Source of the DNA: Sulfurospirillum cavolei
GTDB lineage: Bacteria; Campylobacterota; Campylobacteria; Campylobacterales; Sulfurospirillaceae
Length of the DNA stretch: 64,000 nt
Direction: 5' to 3' (one strand)
NCBI RefSeq assembly: GCF_000813325.1
Contig: NZ_BBQE01000013.1
Shown here: piece by piece, positions 17,743 through 25,652 of the stretch
How positions within the stretch are numbered: position 1 is the first letter of the stretch
Layout: each line of letters starts with the position of its first letter
The notes under the pieces: generated by a model
What the model was told of the DNA's origin: nothing
Databases searched by the model: none
What the model saw: only the letters and a program-made list of their open reading frames with translations
Program-made: the position numbers and the translations under genes

Positions 17743-18090
17743 ATGACGCGCGATAAACTTGCTAGCGATAGCCAAACCCTGCACCGTTTTTTACAACTGC
17801 ATTGCGATAAAGAACACAACGACATTCCCAAAAAAGAGGGTACGTTACAGGTTCGTTTTCACGAAGAGAACGTATGCGAAGTGCCGTATCGTTTGTGCGA
17901 AGAGTGCGAAACGCTTTTTTTGTACGCCTATGAGAGACTTCGAAACTGCACGCAAGAGCCCAAACCCAGTTGCCGCAAATGCCTCAATCCGTGCTATGAA
18001 AAACCGATATGGAAAAAGATGGCGAAGATTATGCGTTACAGCGGTATGCGTTTGGGATTGACCAAGATGCGCCAATTTCTTTTCAAGTAA
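17743..18090 (+). CDS. YgbA-like nitrous-oxide-stimulated promoter family protein
   Basis: The 115-residue protein matches the YgbA (YgbA_NO) family. It has a C-x(n)-CEECETLF-Y-x-RL-C pattern with cysteines in RLCEEC, RNC, SCRKC and NPCY, and a basic C-terminus (MRYSGMRLGL). The cysteines suggest metal or Fe-S binding. E. coli ygbA is induced by nitric oxide; the biochemical role is unclear. I prefer ATG 17743, which has AGAGA upstream, to ATG 17728, which has no ribosome site. It directly abuts the next gene. Confidence 0.75.
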   Translation: MTRDKLASDSQTLHRFLQLHCDKEHNDIPKKEGTLQVRFHEENVCEVPYRLCEECETLFLYAYERLRNCTQEPKPSCRKCLNPCYEKPIWKKMAKIMRYSGMRLGLTKMRQFLFK

Positions 18091-19767
18091 ATGCTTCCGT
18101 ATGTAAGCCATAAAGCGTCTATGCGCGCTTGCTACGGCGAGGCGTTGTACGCTATTCCCGTCAATGTGGAGTTTGGCTGTCCCAACCGCGACCGTGATGG
18201 CAATGGCGGTTGTTCGTTTTGCCCCGAACACGGAGCGCGTGCCGCGCAGATTGCGGATGCAAAAAGCGTGGAAGAGCAGATCCAAAAAGCACTCTCGTTT
18301 GCCAAAAGGCGTTACAAAGCCTCATCTTTTGCACTTTACATTCAAGCCTACACAGGAACGTTTGCGTCGTTGGTCACGCAAAAAAAGACGTATGAAAAAC
18401 TGCTGTCGCTCTATCCGTTTCGCGCGTTACATGTAGGCACGAGACCCGATTGTTTGAGTGAAGCGACGTTGGAGTATTTGGCAGAATTAAACCAAACAAT
18501 AGACGTCGTTGTGGAGCTGGGTGTGCAAACATTGCACGATGTGAGTTTGAAGCACATCAACCGCGGGCACGACGTCGCGTGTTCTTTGGATGCGATCAGA
18601 CGTTTACATGTAAAAGGGTTGAAGGTCTATGCGCATCTTATCATCGGCTTGCCAAATGAAACGCCTGATATGTGGAAAGAGAGTCTGCAAGGCTTGGTGA
18701 ATGAGGGCATCGATGGCATTAAATTTCACAACTTGCATGTCATCGAAAACACCGATCTAGCGCGTGAATATGCCCAAAACCCTTTCAGACTTTTAAGCGA
18801 GTATGAATATGCCGAAGCGCTCATCGAGCTATTGCGTTGGACGCCTTCGCATATTCCTATCTTACGCCTTGCCACCGACACGCCTGAGCGCGAACTGATC
18901 GCTCCAAAATGGCACATGGCAAAGGGACAATTTGGCGAATACGTCGCCCAAACGATGCGGTATCGCGGCATCAAACAAGGCGATTTGGTTGAATCCAAGC
19001 GCGAAGAAAGTGATGCAATACCACAAAAAATTGACTTAAACGATGGAAGTTCGACTTTGTGGAGTGAAACGTACCGTGACTATTACCACCCCAAAGCAGG
19101 TGCGTACGCCCAAGCCCAAAAGCTTTTCATCGAAAAATCAGACCTCAAAGCGCGTCTTGAAAAAGGCGATGTGAACCTTTTAGAGATCGGTTTTGGCATG
19201 GGCTATAACAGTTTTTGCGCGGTCGAACTTGCGCAAAAAGTGGGCAAAAACCGTTTACATGTAAACGCCATCGACCACGACAGAATGCTTCTGAGGCAAA
19301 GTGCGCACGTTGTGCCAGAACCTTTACATGTAAAACTGCTAGAGTCACTGTTTACATGTAAAATGTATGAAAGTGCGTTTGCAAAAGTTGAATTTTTAAA
19401 CGCCGAAGCACGCTACGCGATCACGCTTTTGAGCGAATCGTTTGATGTCATCTTTTTAGACCCGTTTATCGAGAGCAATAACGCTTCGCTTGTCACTTTG
19501 GAATTCTTTCAAAACCTAAAAAAATTGCTCAAACCAGATGGCATTCTGGTCGCCTCTACCGCTTTACATGTAAGCCAAATTGGACTTGCACTCGCAGGCT
19601 TTGACGTGCAAGTTGCCAATGATGAAAACAGTGACATCAAAGGTGTCGTCGCTACGCTCTCAAAGGTTCCAAAATCTTTACATGTAAAAAACCCCTACCG
19701 CGATCCGTATGGCGTTTACAGCGATAAAATGATAGAAAGCGCGCATCAAAAGGGAAGTTTGGTATAA
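18091..19767 (+). CDS. Fusion: MnmL-like (TIGR01212/YhcC) radical SAM domain plus MnmC-type methyltransferase domain
   Basis: Residues 1 to about 310 are a TIGR01212-type radical SAM domain: Cys 30, 41 and 44 in CPNRDRDGNGGCSFC, then IQAYTGTFA and VELGVQTLHD. Residues about 325-535 are a Methyltransf_30 (MnmC methyltransferase) domain: YRDYYHPKAGA, LLEIGFGMGYNSF near 362-375, FLDPF near 453-457, and a pggt-like LKPDGILVAST. In Bacillus the TIGR01212 protein YtqA (MnmL) acts before a separate methyltransferase in making mnm5U in tRNA, and MnmC(m) makes the same final methylation. I infer that one polypeptide converts cmnm5U to mnm5U. The gene holds six exact TTACATGTAA palindromes. Confidence 0.82.
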   Translation: MLPYVSHKASMRACYGEALYAIPVNVEFGCPNRDRDGNGGCSFCPEHGARAAQIADAKSVEEQIQKALSFAKRRYKASSFALYIQAYTGTFASLVTQKKTYEKLLSLYPFRALHVGTRPDCLSEATLEYLAELNQTIDVVVELGVQTLHDVSLKHINRGHDVACSLDAIRRLHVKGLKVYAHLIIGLPNETPDMWKESLQGLVNEGIDGIKFHNLHVIENTDLAREYAQNPFRLLSEYEYAEALIELLRWTPSHIPILRLATDTPERELIAPKWHMAKGQFGEYVAQTMRYRGIKQGDLVESKREESDAIPQKIDLNDGSSTLWSETYRDYYHPKAGAYAQAQKLFIEKSDLKARLEKGDVNLLEIGFGMGYNSFCAVELAQKVGKNRLHVNAIDHDRMLLRQSAHVVPEPLHVKLLESLFTCKMYESAFAKVEFLNAEARYAITLLSESFDVIFLDPFIESNNASLVTLEFFQNLKKLLKPDGILVASTALHVSQIGLALAGFDVQVANDENSDIKGVVATLSKVPKSLHVKNPYRDPYGVYSDKMIESAHQKGSLV

Positions 19768-19768
19768 T
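19763..19768 (+). promoter_or_regulatory. Probable -10 box (TATAAT) of the toxin-antitoxin pair
   Basis: GGTATAATG overlaps the stop codon of the radical SAM fusion gene and lies 26 bases before the antitoxin ATG, which has GAAGGAG just upstream. Confidence 0.5.
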
Positions 19769-19794
19769 GTTTTTAGAACTTTGAAGGAGCAAAA

Positions 19795-20031
19795 ATGCAA
19801 GTTGTCATCGACGTAAAAGAGGGCTATGCAGCCCAGTTTTTGAGTATTTTGCAGTCTTTGGATGGGCGCTTTTTCAATCAGGTAAAAATCGAAAAAGATA
19901 GCCAATTTATGCACGATAAAGCGTACCTTGAAACAGAGCTTGAAGAGCTTAAAAGCGGTCATGCCGCAATGGTTTCGCTTGAAGAATTTGAAGCCCATAT
20001 GAACACCGTACTTGATGAATATGCGCATTGA
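19795..20031 (+). CDS. Probable antitoxin of a type II toxin-antitoxin pair
   Basis: A 78-residue acidic protein with a beta strand (MQVVIDVKEGYAAQFLSIL), then a helical acidic tail (LETELEELKSGHAAMVSLEEFEAHM). Size, charge and the overlapping RelE/ParE-type toxin gene behind it support an antitoxin role. It has no clear named family. A ribosome site GAAGGAG precedes ATG 19795. It would bind and neutralise the toxin and may repress its own TATAAT promoter at 19763. Confidence 0.7.
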   Translation: MQVVIDVKEGYAAQFLSILQSLDGRFFNQVKIEKDSQFMHDKAYLETELEELKSGHAAMVSLEEFEAHMNTVLDEYAH

Positions 20032-20302
20032 GTTTAAAGAGAGTTTTGTCAAACGCTTTGAAGCACAGCTTCGTTTTATTGCAAATGATAGCCCTCAAAA
20101 TGCTCAAAAATTTAAAAATGAACTTCTAAAACAGATCGCTTCTCTTACCCTACACCCTCTAAAATGCCGAAAATCTATCTATTTTGACGATGAATCGATT
20201 CGCGATTTGGTCTATAAAGGCTACACGATTGTCTATCGCATTACAGAAGATAAAATTGAGATTTTTGGTTTGACGAAATATCAAGAGCATGTTAAAGATT
20301 AA
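20021..20302 (+). CDS. RelE/ParE-superfamily toxin
   Basis: The 93-residue basic protein matches RelE/ParE toxins: RFEAQLRFIANDSPQNAQKFKNELLKQIASL, LTLHPLKCRKSIYFDDESIRDLVYKGYTIVYRI and IEIFGLTKYQE. ParE-type members poison gyrase and RelE-type members cut mRNA on ribosomes; I cannot tell which applies. ATG 20021 or 20015 is the start; both overlap the antitoxin gene, implying coupled translation. The pair sits in a short segment dense in TTTACATGTAAA sites. Confidence 0.8.
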   Translation: MRIEFKESFVKRFEAQLRFIANDSPQNAQKFKNELLKQIASLTLHPLKCRKSIYFDDESIRDLVYKGYTIVYRITEDKIEIFGLTKYQEHVKD

Positions 20303-20445
20303 AGAATGGTGGTATGATGCTCTGGAGTTTATCGGTTGTGTTGTCTTTACATGTAAAAAGTTAAAAGTTTAGTCCTCCCTATGCTTTGACCTCTATGCTC
20401 AATTTCGTCTACAACTCTTTACATGTCAAGCTAAACGTTAAAAGT

Positions 20446-21384
20446 TTATTTTTCCTTTTTTGCTTCAACATAACAGGGATGAACTAAACATGAAACCCTA
20501 TTTCGACCATTCTTTTTAGCATGATACATAGCATGATCTGCATCGCGTTGAATATCTGTTATGGCTTTGTGATGTACCATTTTTGAAGCCACCCCAATAC
20601 TCGCCGTAATGCTTATGTTTTTATCTTCGCCAATACTAGGATTTAAGAGCTCAATCTTAGCACGTAGTTTTTCGGCAAAATTGATGGCACTTGTATTGTC
20701 GGTCTCAGGCAGAAATATTGAAAACTCTTCACCGCCGACCCTACCGACAATATCACTTTCCCTGCATAAATCTACGATACATTTTGAAACGGTTTTAAGA
20801 ACAATATCTCCGACATCGTGTCCATAGGTATCATTGATGTTTTTAAAATAATCAAGATCGATAAAAAGAACAGAGAAGGGCGTATCGTTACGATGGGCGA
20901 TAGTGATTAACTTTTCGCATATTTTATAATACGTACGAGTATTTAATAAGCCGGTTAAAGGATCGTTATTTGCCAAAAACTCGAGTTGTTTATTGACCAA
21001 AACAAGTTCTCTTTCAGTGTTTTTTTGTCGTGTAATATCGGTTAAGCTTGCCATTTCTCCGACGGCAAAACCACTCTTATCTCGAATAGGTTTAACGGCA
21101 ACAAGGTAAATTTTATTGTTTATCTGTATCTCGTGGTCGGGTACATCTAAGCCTTTATCGTGCATATAAAAATCGCGTTCAATATTGGCTGCGCTTTTTT
21201 GGCAAAACTCTTTTACTCTTCGTCGAAGAAGCGTATTGGGCGTAAATCCGTGTAATGTTCTGAGTTTTTGATTGAATGCAATATTTCGACCGTACCTATC
21301 GATGAGAACCATGGCTACAGGCATTAATTCAAAAAGTGCTTCAAGGCTAATATGCGTATGCAAAAGATTAAATTTTTTACTCAT
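20446..21384 (-). CDS. PAS-GGDEF diguanylate cyclase
   Basis: The 312-residue soluble protein has an N-terminal PAS domain (about 10-130; GRNIAFNQKLRTLHGFTPNTL) with a following PAC-like DITRQKNTERELVLVNKQLE coil, then a GGDEF domain with DPLTGLLNTRTYY and the active signature GGEEF. RESD five residues before GGEEF is the RxxD inhibitory site, so it is probably an active, product-inhibited cyclase making c-di-GMP. The start is ATG 21384 with GAGG 6 bases upstream; an earlier codon at 21414 lacks one. The text of this gene and its flanks looks AT-richer than the window. Confidence 0.88.
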   Translation of the reverse strand: MSKKFNLLHTHISLEALFELMPVAMVLIDRYGRNIAFNQKLRTLHGFTPNTLLRRRVKEFCQKSAANIERDFYMHDKGLDVPDHEIQINNKIYLVAVKPIRDKSGFAVGEMASLTDITRQKNTERELVLVNKQLEFLANNDPLTGLLNTRTYYKICEKLITIAHRNDTPFSVLFIDLDYFKNINDTYGHDVGDIVLKTVSKCIVDLCRESDIVGRVGGEEFSIFLPETDNTSAINFAEKLRAKIELLNPSIGEDKNISITASIGVASKMVHHKAITDIQRDADHAMYHAKKNGRNRVSCLVHPCYVEAKKEK

Positions 21385-21698
21385 AGAACACCTCGAACAC
21401 CTCTTAAAGATCATGTGATGCGTTAAATTCTATCTAAATTTTACCCAAGCATCTTTACATGTAAGGATTTTGCTCCTCAACACATCCGCCTCTAGTTTCC
21501 CTAATCTTTACATGTCAAACGTAAAAATATCAGAATTTATGTTATTTTTACGTCATACATCTATTCAAATTCCCACAAAAAGCCTCTTAATTTAAAATAA
21601 AACAAAAAAATATGAATTAAAGTCGTCATTAAAATTTACATAAAATTTACATAGCTTTTCTAAGATTGCACTATGAAATCTTATGAAAAGGATGAAAG
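21385..21698. other. Intergenic stretch upstream of psrA1
   Basis: These 314 bases carry no gene. They hold an exact TTACATGTAA (21455) and a TTACATGTCA (about 21508), an AT-rich segment, the direct repeat described below, and a candidate -10 TAAGAT at 21661-21666. Confidence 0.6.
21631..21656 (+). promoter_or_regulatory. Tandem 11-bp repeat upstream of psrA1, probable response-regulator site
   Basis: AAAATTTACAT is repeated in exact tandem at 21631-21652, giving TTTAC at 21635 and 21646, 11 bp apart. A TAAGAT -10-like hexamer follows at 21661. This is the same TTnAC-N6-TTnAC geometry as upstream of tsdA. Confidence 0.5.
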
Positions 21699-23990
21699 AT
21701 GACTCAAATGCTTAGTCGAAGAAGTTTTCTCAAGCTTTCTTCAACTGCTGCGGCGGTAGCAGGGCTTTCTAGCATTCCCGGCACGCTCGGGGCGATGGAA
21801 GAGGCCAAAAAGCAATACAAGGGAAACACAAAGTTTACCCCGAGCATTTGCGAGATGTGTACGAGTTCGTGTACCATCGAAGCGCGTGTCGAGGACGGTA
21901 AAGGAATGTTTATTCGCGGCAATCCCGCCGATAAGAGCCGAGGCGGTAAAGTCTGTGCAAGAGGTAGTTCTGGATTTAACCAGCTCTACGATCCGCAACG
22001 TTTGGTCAAGCCGATTATGCGTGTGGGTGAGAGGGGTGAAGGAAAGTGGAAAGAGGTCAGTTGGGACGAAGCATACACTTTCATTGCCAAAAAACTAGAG
22101 GACATCAAACAAAAATACGGCGCGCACACGGTGGCATTTACCGCACGTAGCGGTTGGAACAAAACATGGTTTCATAATTTAGCACAAGCCTACGGTTCAC
22201 ACAACCTTTTCGGACACGAAGCGACCTGTCCTTTGGCGTACGATTTGGCGATGGACGACGTGTTTGAGGGCGGCGTAAGCCGTGATTTTGCGAAAGCAAA
22301 ATACATTATCAACCCAAGTCACAACGTTTTTGAAGGTATCGTTATCTCTTACGCCCGTCAATATATGGACGCGCTTGCACACGGCGCCAAAGTCATTTCA
22401 CTCGATCCGAGATTTTCGACGATGGCGGCGAAAGCTACCGAATGGCATCCGATCAAACCGGGACACGATCTTCCTTTCGTCTTAGCGTTTATCAACGTTT
22501 TAATCAACGAAAATCTTTACAATAAAAAATTCGTCGAGAAGTATTGCGAAGGGTTTGAAGAGCTTAAAGCCAGCGTCGCCGAATACACGCCGGAAAAAAT
22601 GGCGGTCGAGTGCGATATTCCCGCCGATACGATTAAACGTATGGCGCGTGAATTTGCCAAAGCGGCTCCCAAAGCCATTTTCGACTTTTGCCATCGCGTT
22701 ACCCTAACGCCGCAAGAGTTGGAACTTCGCCGCGCAATTATGATGTGTAACGTCTTAGTCGGTGCGATAGAACAAGAAGGCGGTTATTACCTCAACAAAG
22801 GTGCCGCGTTTTACAACAAATACTTAGGCGAAAACGATCCTAAAGCACCCGTGCTCAAAAAACCTAAAACGCCGGCGTATCCGAAAGTCGAAGTACCTCG
22901 AATCGACCGTATCGGCGAGAAAGACAGCGAATTTTTCCTTTGTAAAAAAGGAAACGGTATCGTGACCCTTGTTCCGCATGCCGCACTCAACGAATTGCCG
23001 GGTGTCGGATACAAGTTGCACGGCTGGTTTATCGCCCGTAACAATCCCGTCATGACACAAAGCAATACCGAAAACGTCATCAAAGCGCTCAAAGCGATGG
23101 ACTTGGTGGTCGTGTTTGATATTCAAGTTTCCGATACCGCATGGTTTGCCGACATTGTCCTTCCCGATACGACCTATTTGGAGCGAGACGAAGAGTTTAC
23201 CGCCAGCGGCAGTAAAAACCCAAGCTACGGCGTAGGTCGCCAAAAAGTGGTCGAACCGATCGGCGAATGCCGTCCGGGGTGGAGAGTCGCCAAAGAGTTA
23301 GCGGAAAAAATGGGCTTAGGTGCTTATTTCCCGTACAAAGACATCGAAGATTACCGCTTGCAACAAGTCGGCGACAATCTTGATCTTTTGGCAAAACTCA
23401 AAGCGACCGGAAGTGCGAGTTTCGGCGTACCGCTCTTGCTTCAAGATAAGAAAAGCGTTGCGGAGTTCGTGAAAAAATTCCCGAGTGCTGCCTCTAAAGT
23501 CAATGAAGAAGGAACGATAGACCTTCCGCACAAAATCAAACTTTTCAGTCCGGAACTCGAGACCGTTTCCAAAAAAGGCGCTCTTCATTACGAGCCTTAC
23601 AAATACAAAGAGGCCGACGAGCTCTATTTTATCAACGGTAAATCTGCCGTTCGCACCAACGGTCATAACGGCAACAACGCATGGCTCAACAATCTTTTAG
23701 ACGATGCGGCGGTATGGATTCACCCTAAAACGGCAGAGCGTTTAGGCATTAAAAACGGCGACAAGATCGAAGTGTATAACAAATATGCCACGCAAAAAGG
23801 CAAAGCACTCGTGACCAAAGGCGTGCGCGAAGATACCGTGTTTGCGTACTTCGGATTTGGACATATCAGTAAAGATTTAAAACGAGCTTACGGCAAAGGC
23901 GTGAACAGTAACTCGCTTTATTCGCCGTTAGTATCGCCCAATAGCGGTATGAACCTTCACGTCGTCGGCGTCAAAGTCAAAAAAGCGTAA
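21699..23990 (+). CDS. psrA: Polysulfide/thiosulfate reductase catalytic subunit PsrA (operon 1)
   Basis: The 763-residue periplasmic molybdenum enzyme is the catalytic subunit that reduces polysulfide (or thiosulfate) to sulfide. It has a Tat signal (SRRSFLKLSS, residues 5-14, then a hydrophobic run to about 32), a [4Fe-4S] binding motif CEMCTSSC with the last Cys in VCARG, and the Mo-ligand Cys in HEATCPLAY near residue 178. Bis-MGD domains fill the rest. Length and operon type (A-B-NrfD) fit Psr of Wolinella and Thermus. The paralogous operon at 28.5 kb encodes a second copy. Phs (thiosulfate) versus Psr substrate cannot be fixed from sequence. Confidence 0.9.
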   Translation: MTQMLSRRSFLKLSSTAAAVAGLSSIPGTLGAMEEAKKQYKGNTKFTPSICEMCTSSCTIEARVEDGKGMFIRGNPADKSRGGKVCARGSSGFNQLYDPQRLVKPIMRVGERGEGKWKEVSWDEAYTFIAKKLEDIKQKYGAHTVAFTARSGWNKTWFHNLAQAYGSHNLFGHEATCPLAYDLAMDDVFEGGVSRDFAKAKYIINPSHNVFEGIVISYARQYMDALAHGAKVISLDPRFSTMAAKATEWHPIKPGHDLPFVLAFINVLINENLYNKKFVEKYCEGFEELKASVAEYTPEKMAVECDIPADTIKRMAREFAKAAPKAIFDFCHRVTLTPQELELRRAIMMCNVLVGAIEQEGGYYLNKGAAFYNKYLGENDPKAPVLKKPKTPAYPKVEVPRIDRIGEKDSEFFLCKKGNGIVTLVPHAALNELPGVGYKLHGWFIARNNPVMTQSNTENVIKALKAMDLVVVFDIQVSDTAWFADIVLPDTTYLERDEEFTASGSKNPSYGVGRQKVVEPIGECRPGWRVAKELAEKMGLGAYFPYKDIEDYRLQQVGDNLDLLAKLKATGSASFGVPLLLQDKKSVAEFVKKFPSAASKVNEEGTIDLPHKIKLFSPELETVSKKGALHYEPYKYKEADELYFINGKSAVRTNGHNGNNAWLNNLLDDAAVWIHPKTAERLGIKNGDKIEVYNKYATQKGKALVTKGVREDTVFAYFGFGHISKDLKRAYGKGVNSNSLYSPLVSPNSGMNLHVVGVKVKKA

Positions 23991-24005
23991 GGTAAGGAGA
24001 AAACA

Positions 24006-24578
24006 ATGGCAAAAAAATATGCAATGGTCCACGACAACAATTTATGCATCGGCTGTCAAGCCTGTAACGTTGCGTGTAGGTCCGAAAATAAAATTCCCGA
24101 TTCCGTTTACCGTTTACAAGTATGGGTCAAACAAGAAGAGTATCCTAACGGAAGTTTAGGCTACGAATACCACAGACAATCGTGCGTGCATTGCGAAAAT
24201 ACGCCGTGTGTAAGCGTTTGTCCGACCAAAGCTTCACATGTCAACGAAGACGGTATCGTTTTAGTCGATAACGACTTGTGCGTCGGTTGTCTTTACTGCG
24301 TCGCGGCATGTCCTTACCAAGCGCGTTACGTCCATCCGGTGACCAAAGCACCCGATAAGTGTACATTCTGCCACGAATCGCGCTTAAGCCGAGGCGAAGA
24401 GCCCGCATGCGTCACGGTATGTCCGACCGAAGCCTTGGTATTCGGCGATCTTTTAGATCCAAAAAGTAAAATCAACAAAGTGCTCTCCGAACGCGTCACG
24501 TACCGTCAAAAAGAGAGACTCGGAACCAAACCGAAAATGTATATCGTACCCAACCATAAAGGAGGGATCAACTCATGA
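24006..24578 (+). CDS. psrB: Polysulfide reductase iron-sulfur subunit PsrB (operon 1)
   Basis: The 190-residue electron-transfer subunit carries four cubane-type cysteine groups: CIGCQACNVAC (about 17-27), CVHCENTPCVSVCP (about 61-74), CVGCLYCVAACP (about 97-108), and CTFC...CVTVCP (about 120-145). It passes electrons from the membrane subunit to PsrA in the periplasm. It has no signal peptide, as expected for a subunit carried across with PsrA by Tat. ATG 24006 has AAGGAG upstream. It overlaps psrC by 4 bases. Confidence 0.92.
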   Translation: MAKKYAMVHDNNLCIGCQACNVACRSENKIPDSVYRLQVWVKQEEYPNGSLGYEYHRQSCVHCENTPCVSVCPTKASHVNEDGIVLVDNDLCVGCLYCVAACPYQARYVHPVTKAPDKCTFCHESRLSRGEEPACVTVCPTEALVFGDLLDPKSKINKVLSERVTYRQKERLGTKPKMYIVPNHKGGINS

Positions 24579-25528
24579 ATCAAATCTGGGGCTCTATGGA
24601 GCAATACAATACGGTCGTATGGCATTGGCCGATCGCGGTTTATCTCTTCTTAGCGGGACTTTCCGCCGGTGCGATTATCTCCGCCATCGTCGTGAAATGG
24701 ATGAAAGGTAACGATGTTTCCCCATGGGACGGAATTATTAAAGCGGGCGCGATCTTAGCCCCCGTTACGATCGGCGCGGGTTTGTGCCTTTTGATTTTCG
24801 ATCTTACCCGACCGTTGATGTTTTGGAAATTGTTGATTCATTATAACTTCGGCTCGGTCATGACGATCGGTGTTTTAGCTTTGTTTGCCTATATGCCGGT
24901 TTCCATTTTGTTCTTGCTCGGCGTTTTCAAAAAAGAGTTAGCCGTAGATGGACCGTTTAAATTTTTAGCACCGATTGCAGATTTGGCACTCAATTACGGC
25001 AAAGCGCTTGAAGCGATTACGTTAGTGTTAGCGGTGGGCGTAGGTGCGTACACCGGTTTCTTGCTCTCGGCGATGAACAGTTATCCGCTTTTAAATACGC
25101 CCGTGCTTCCGGCACTCTTTTTGGCTTCGGGCGTATCGGCGGGTATTTCGGCAAACCTTGTCGTCGGACTTTTATTCTTTACCCACTCGACGAAAGACGC
25201 CAATGTGAGCTATTTGCACGGACTGGACGTCAAAGTGATCTTTGCGGAACTCTTTTTCATCTTCATTCTTTTCGTGGGAATGATGTACCAAGGAGGCGCA
25301 ACGGCACATGCGGGAGCGGCGGCACTCAGTACGGGCGGTCTTTCGACCCTTCTTTGGGTGGGCGTCATCGGTTTAGGCTTGCTTTTGCCTATCGGATTGA
25401 ACTTTGCTTTGCCTCACGGAGTCAAACACTCCCACGCCTTTGTGATCTTTAACGCCCTTATCGTTCTTGCGGGTGTTTTAGCACTGCGTTACTACATGCT
25501 TTATGCCGGACAAACCTTCGTCGGATAA
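24575..25528 (+). CDS. psrC: Polysulfide reductase membrane subunit PsrC, NrfD family (operon 1)
   Basis: The 317-residue integral membrane protein has about eight hydrophobic helices and the NrfD-family opening WHWPIAVYLFLAGLSAGA. It oxidises menaquinol and feeds electrons to PsrB. Length matches the 8-helix PsrC type rather than the shorter b-type cytochrome PhsC, which supports calling the complex Psr. It starts with ATG 24575 inside the psrB stop. A strong terminator follows. Confidence 0.92.
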   Translation: MNQIWGSMEQYNTVVWHWPIAVYLFLAGLSAGAIISAIVVKWMKGNDVSPWDGIIKAGAILAPVTIGAGLCLLIFDLTRPLMFWKLLIHYNFGSVMTIGVLALFAYMPVSILFLLGVFKKELAVDGPFKFLAPIADLALNYGKALEAITLVLAVGVGAYTGFLLSAMNSYPLLNTPVLPALFLASGVSAGISANLVVGLLFFTHSTKDANVSYLHGLDVKVIFAELFFIFILFVGMMYQGGATAHAGAAALSTGGLSTLLWVGVIGLGLLLPIGLNFALPHGVKHSHAFVIFNALIVLAGVLALRYYMLYAGQTFVG

Positions 25529-25540
25529 AGAACATGTCAA

Positions 25541-25570
25541 CCCTTAGAGCTAGGCTCTAAGGGGTTTTTT
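25541..25570 (+). terminator. Intrinsic terminator after psrABC operon 1
   Basis: CCCTTAGAGC, loop TAG, GCTCTAAGGG, then GTTTTTT. The stem core TTAGAGC/GCTCTAA resembles the palindrome in the 58.5 kb repeats. Confidence 0.88.
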
Positions 25571-25652
25571 CGTACCGTGACACAATCTTAGCGTAAGATT
25601 TTCTTTTGTTGTGATACAATACGTCTTTCGTATTATTTTCAAAGGAATCGTC

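Noticed and set aside
18604..19687. LHVK repeats as a protein repeat in the radical SAM fusion
   Set aside because: The spacing is irregular and the same DNA palindrome occurs in unrelated genes and between genes, so the signal is at DNA level.
21699..25528. Tetrathionate (Ttr), arsenate (Arr) or nitrate (Nap) reductase
   Set aside because: TtrA and ArrA are longer and have other operon partners; NapA has no NrfD-type membrane partner of this kind. The A-B-NrfD set with lengths of 763, 190 and 317 fits Psr/Phs best.
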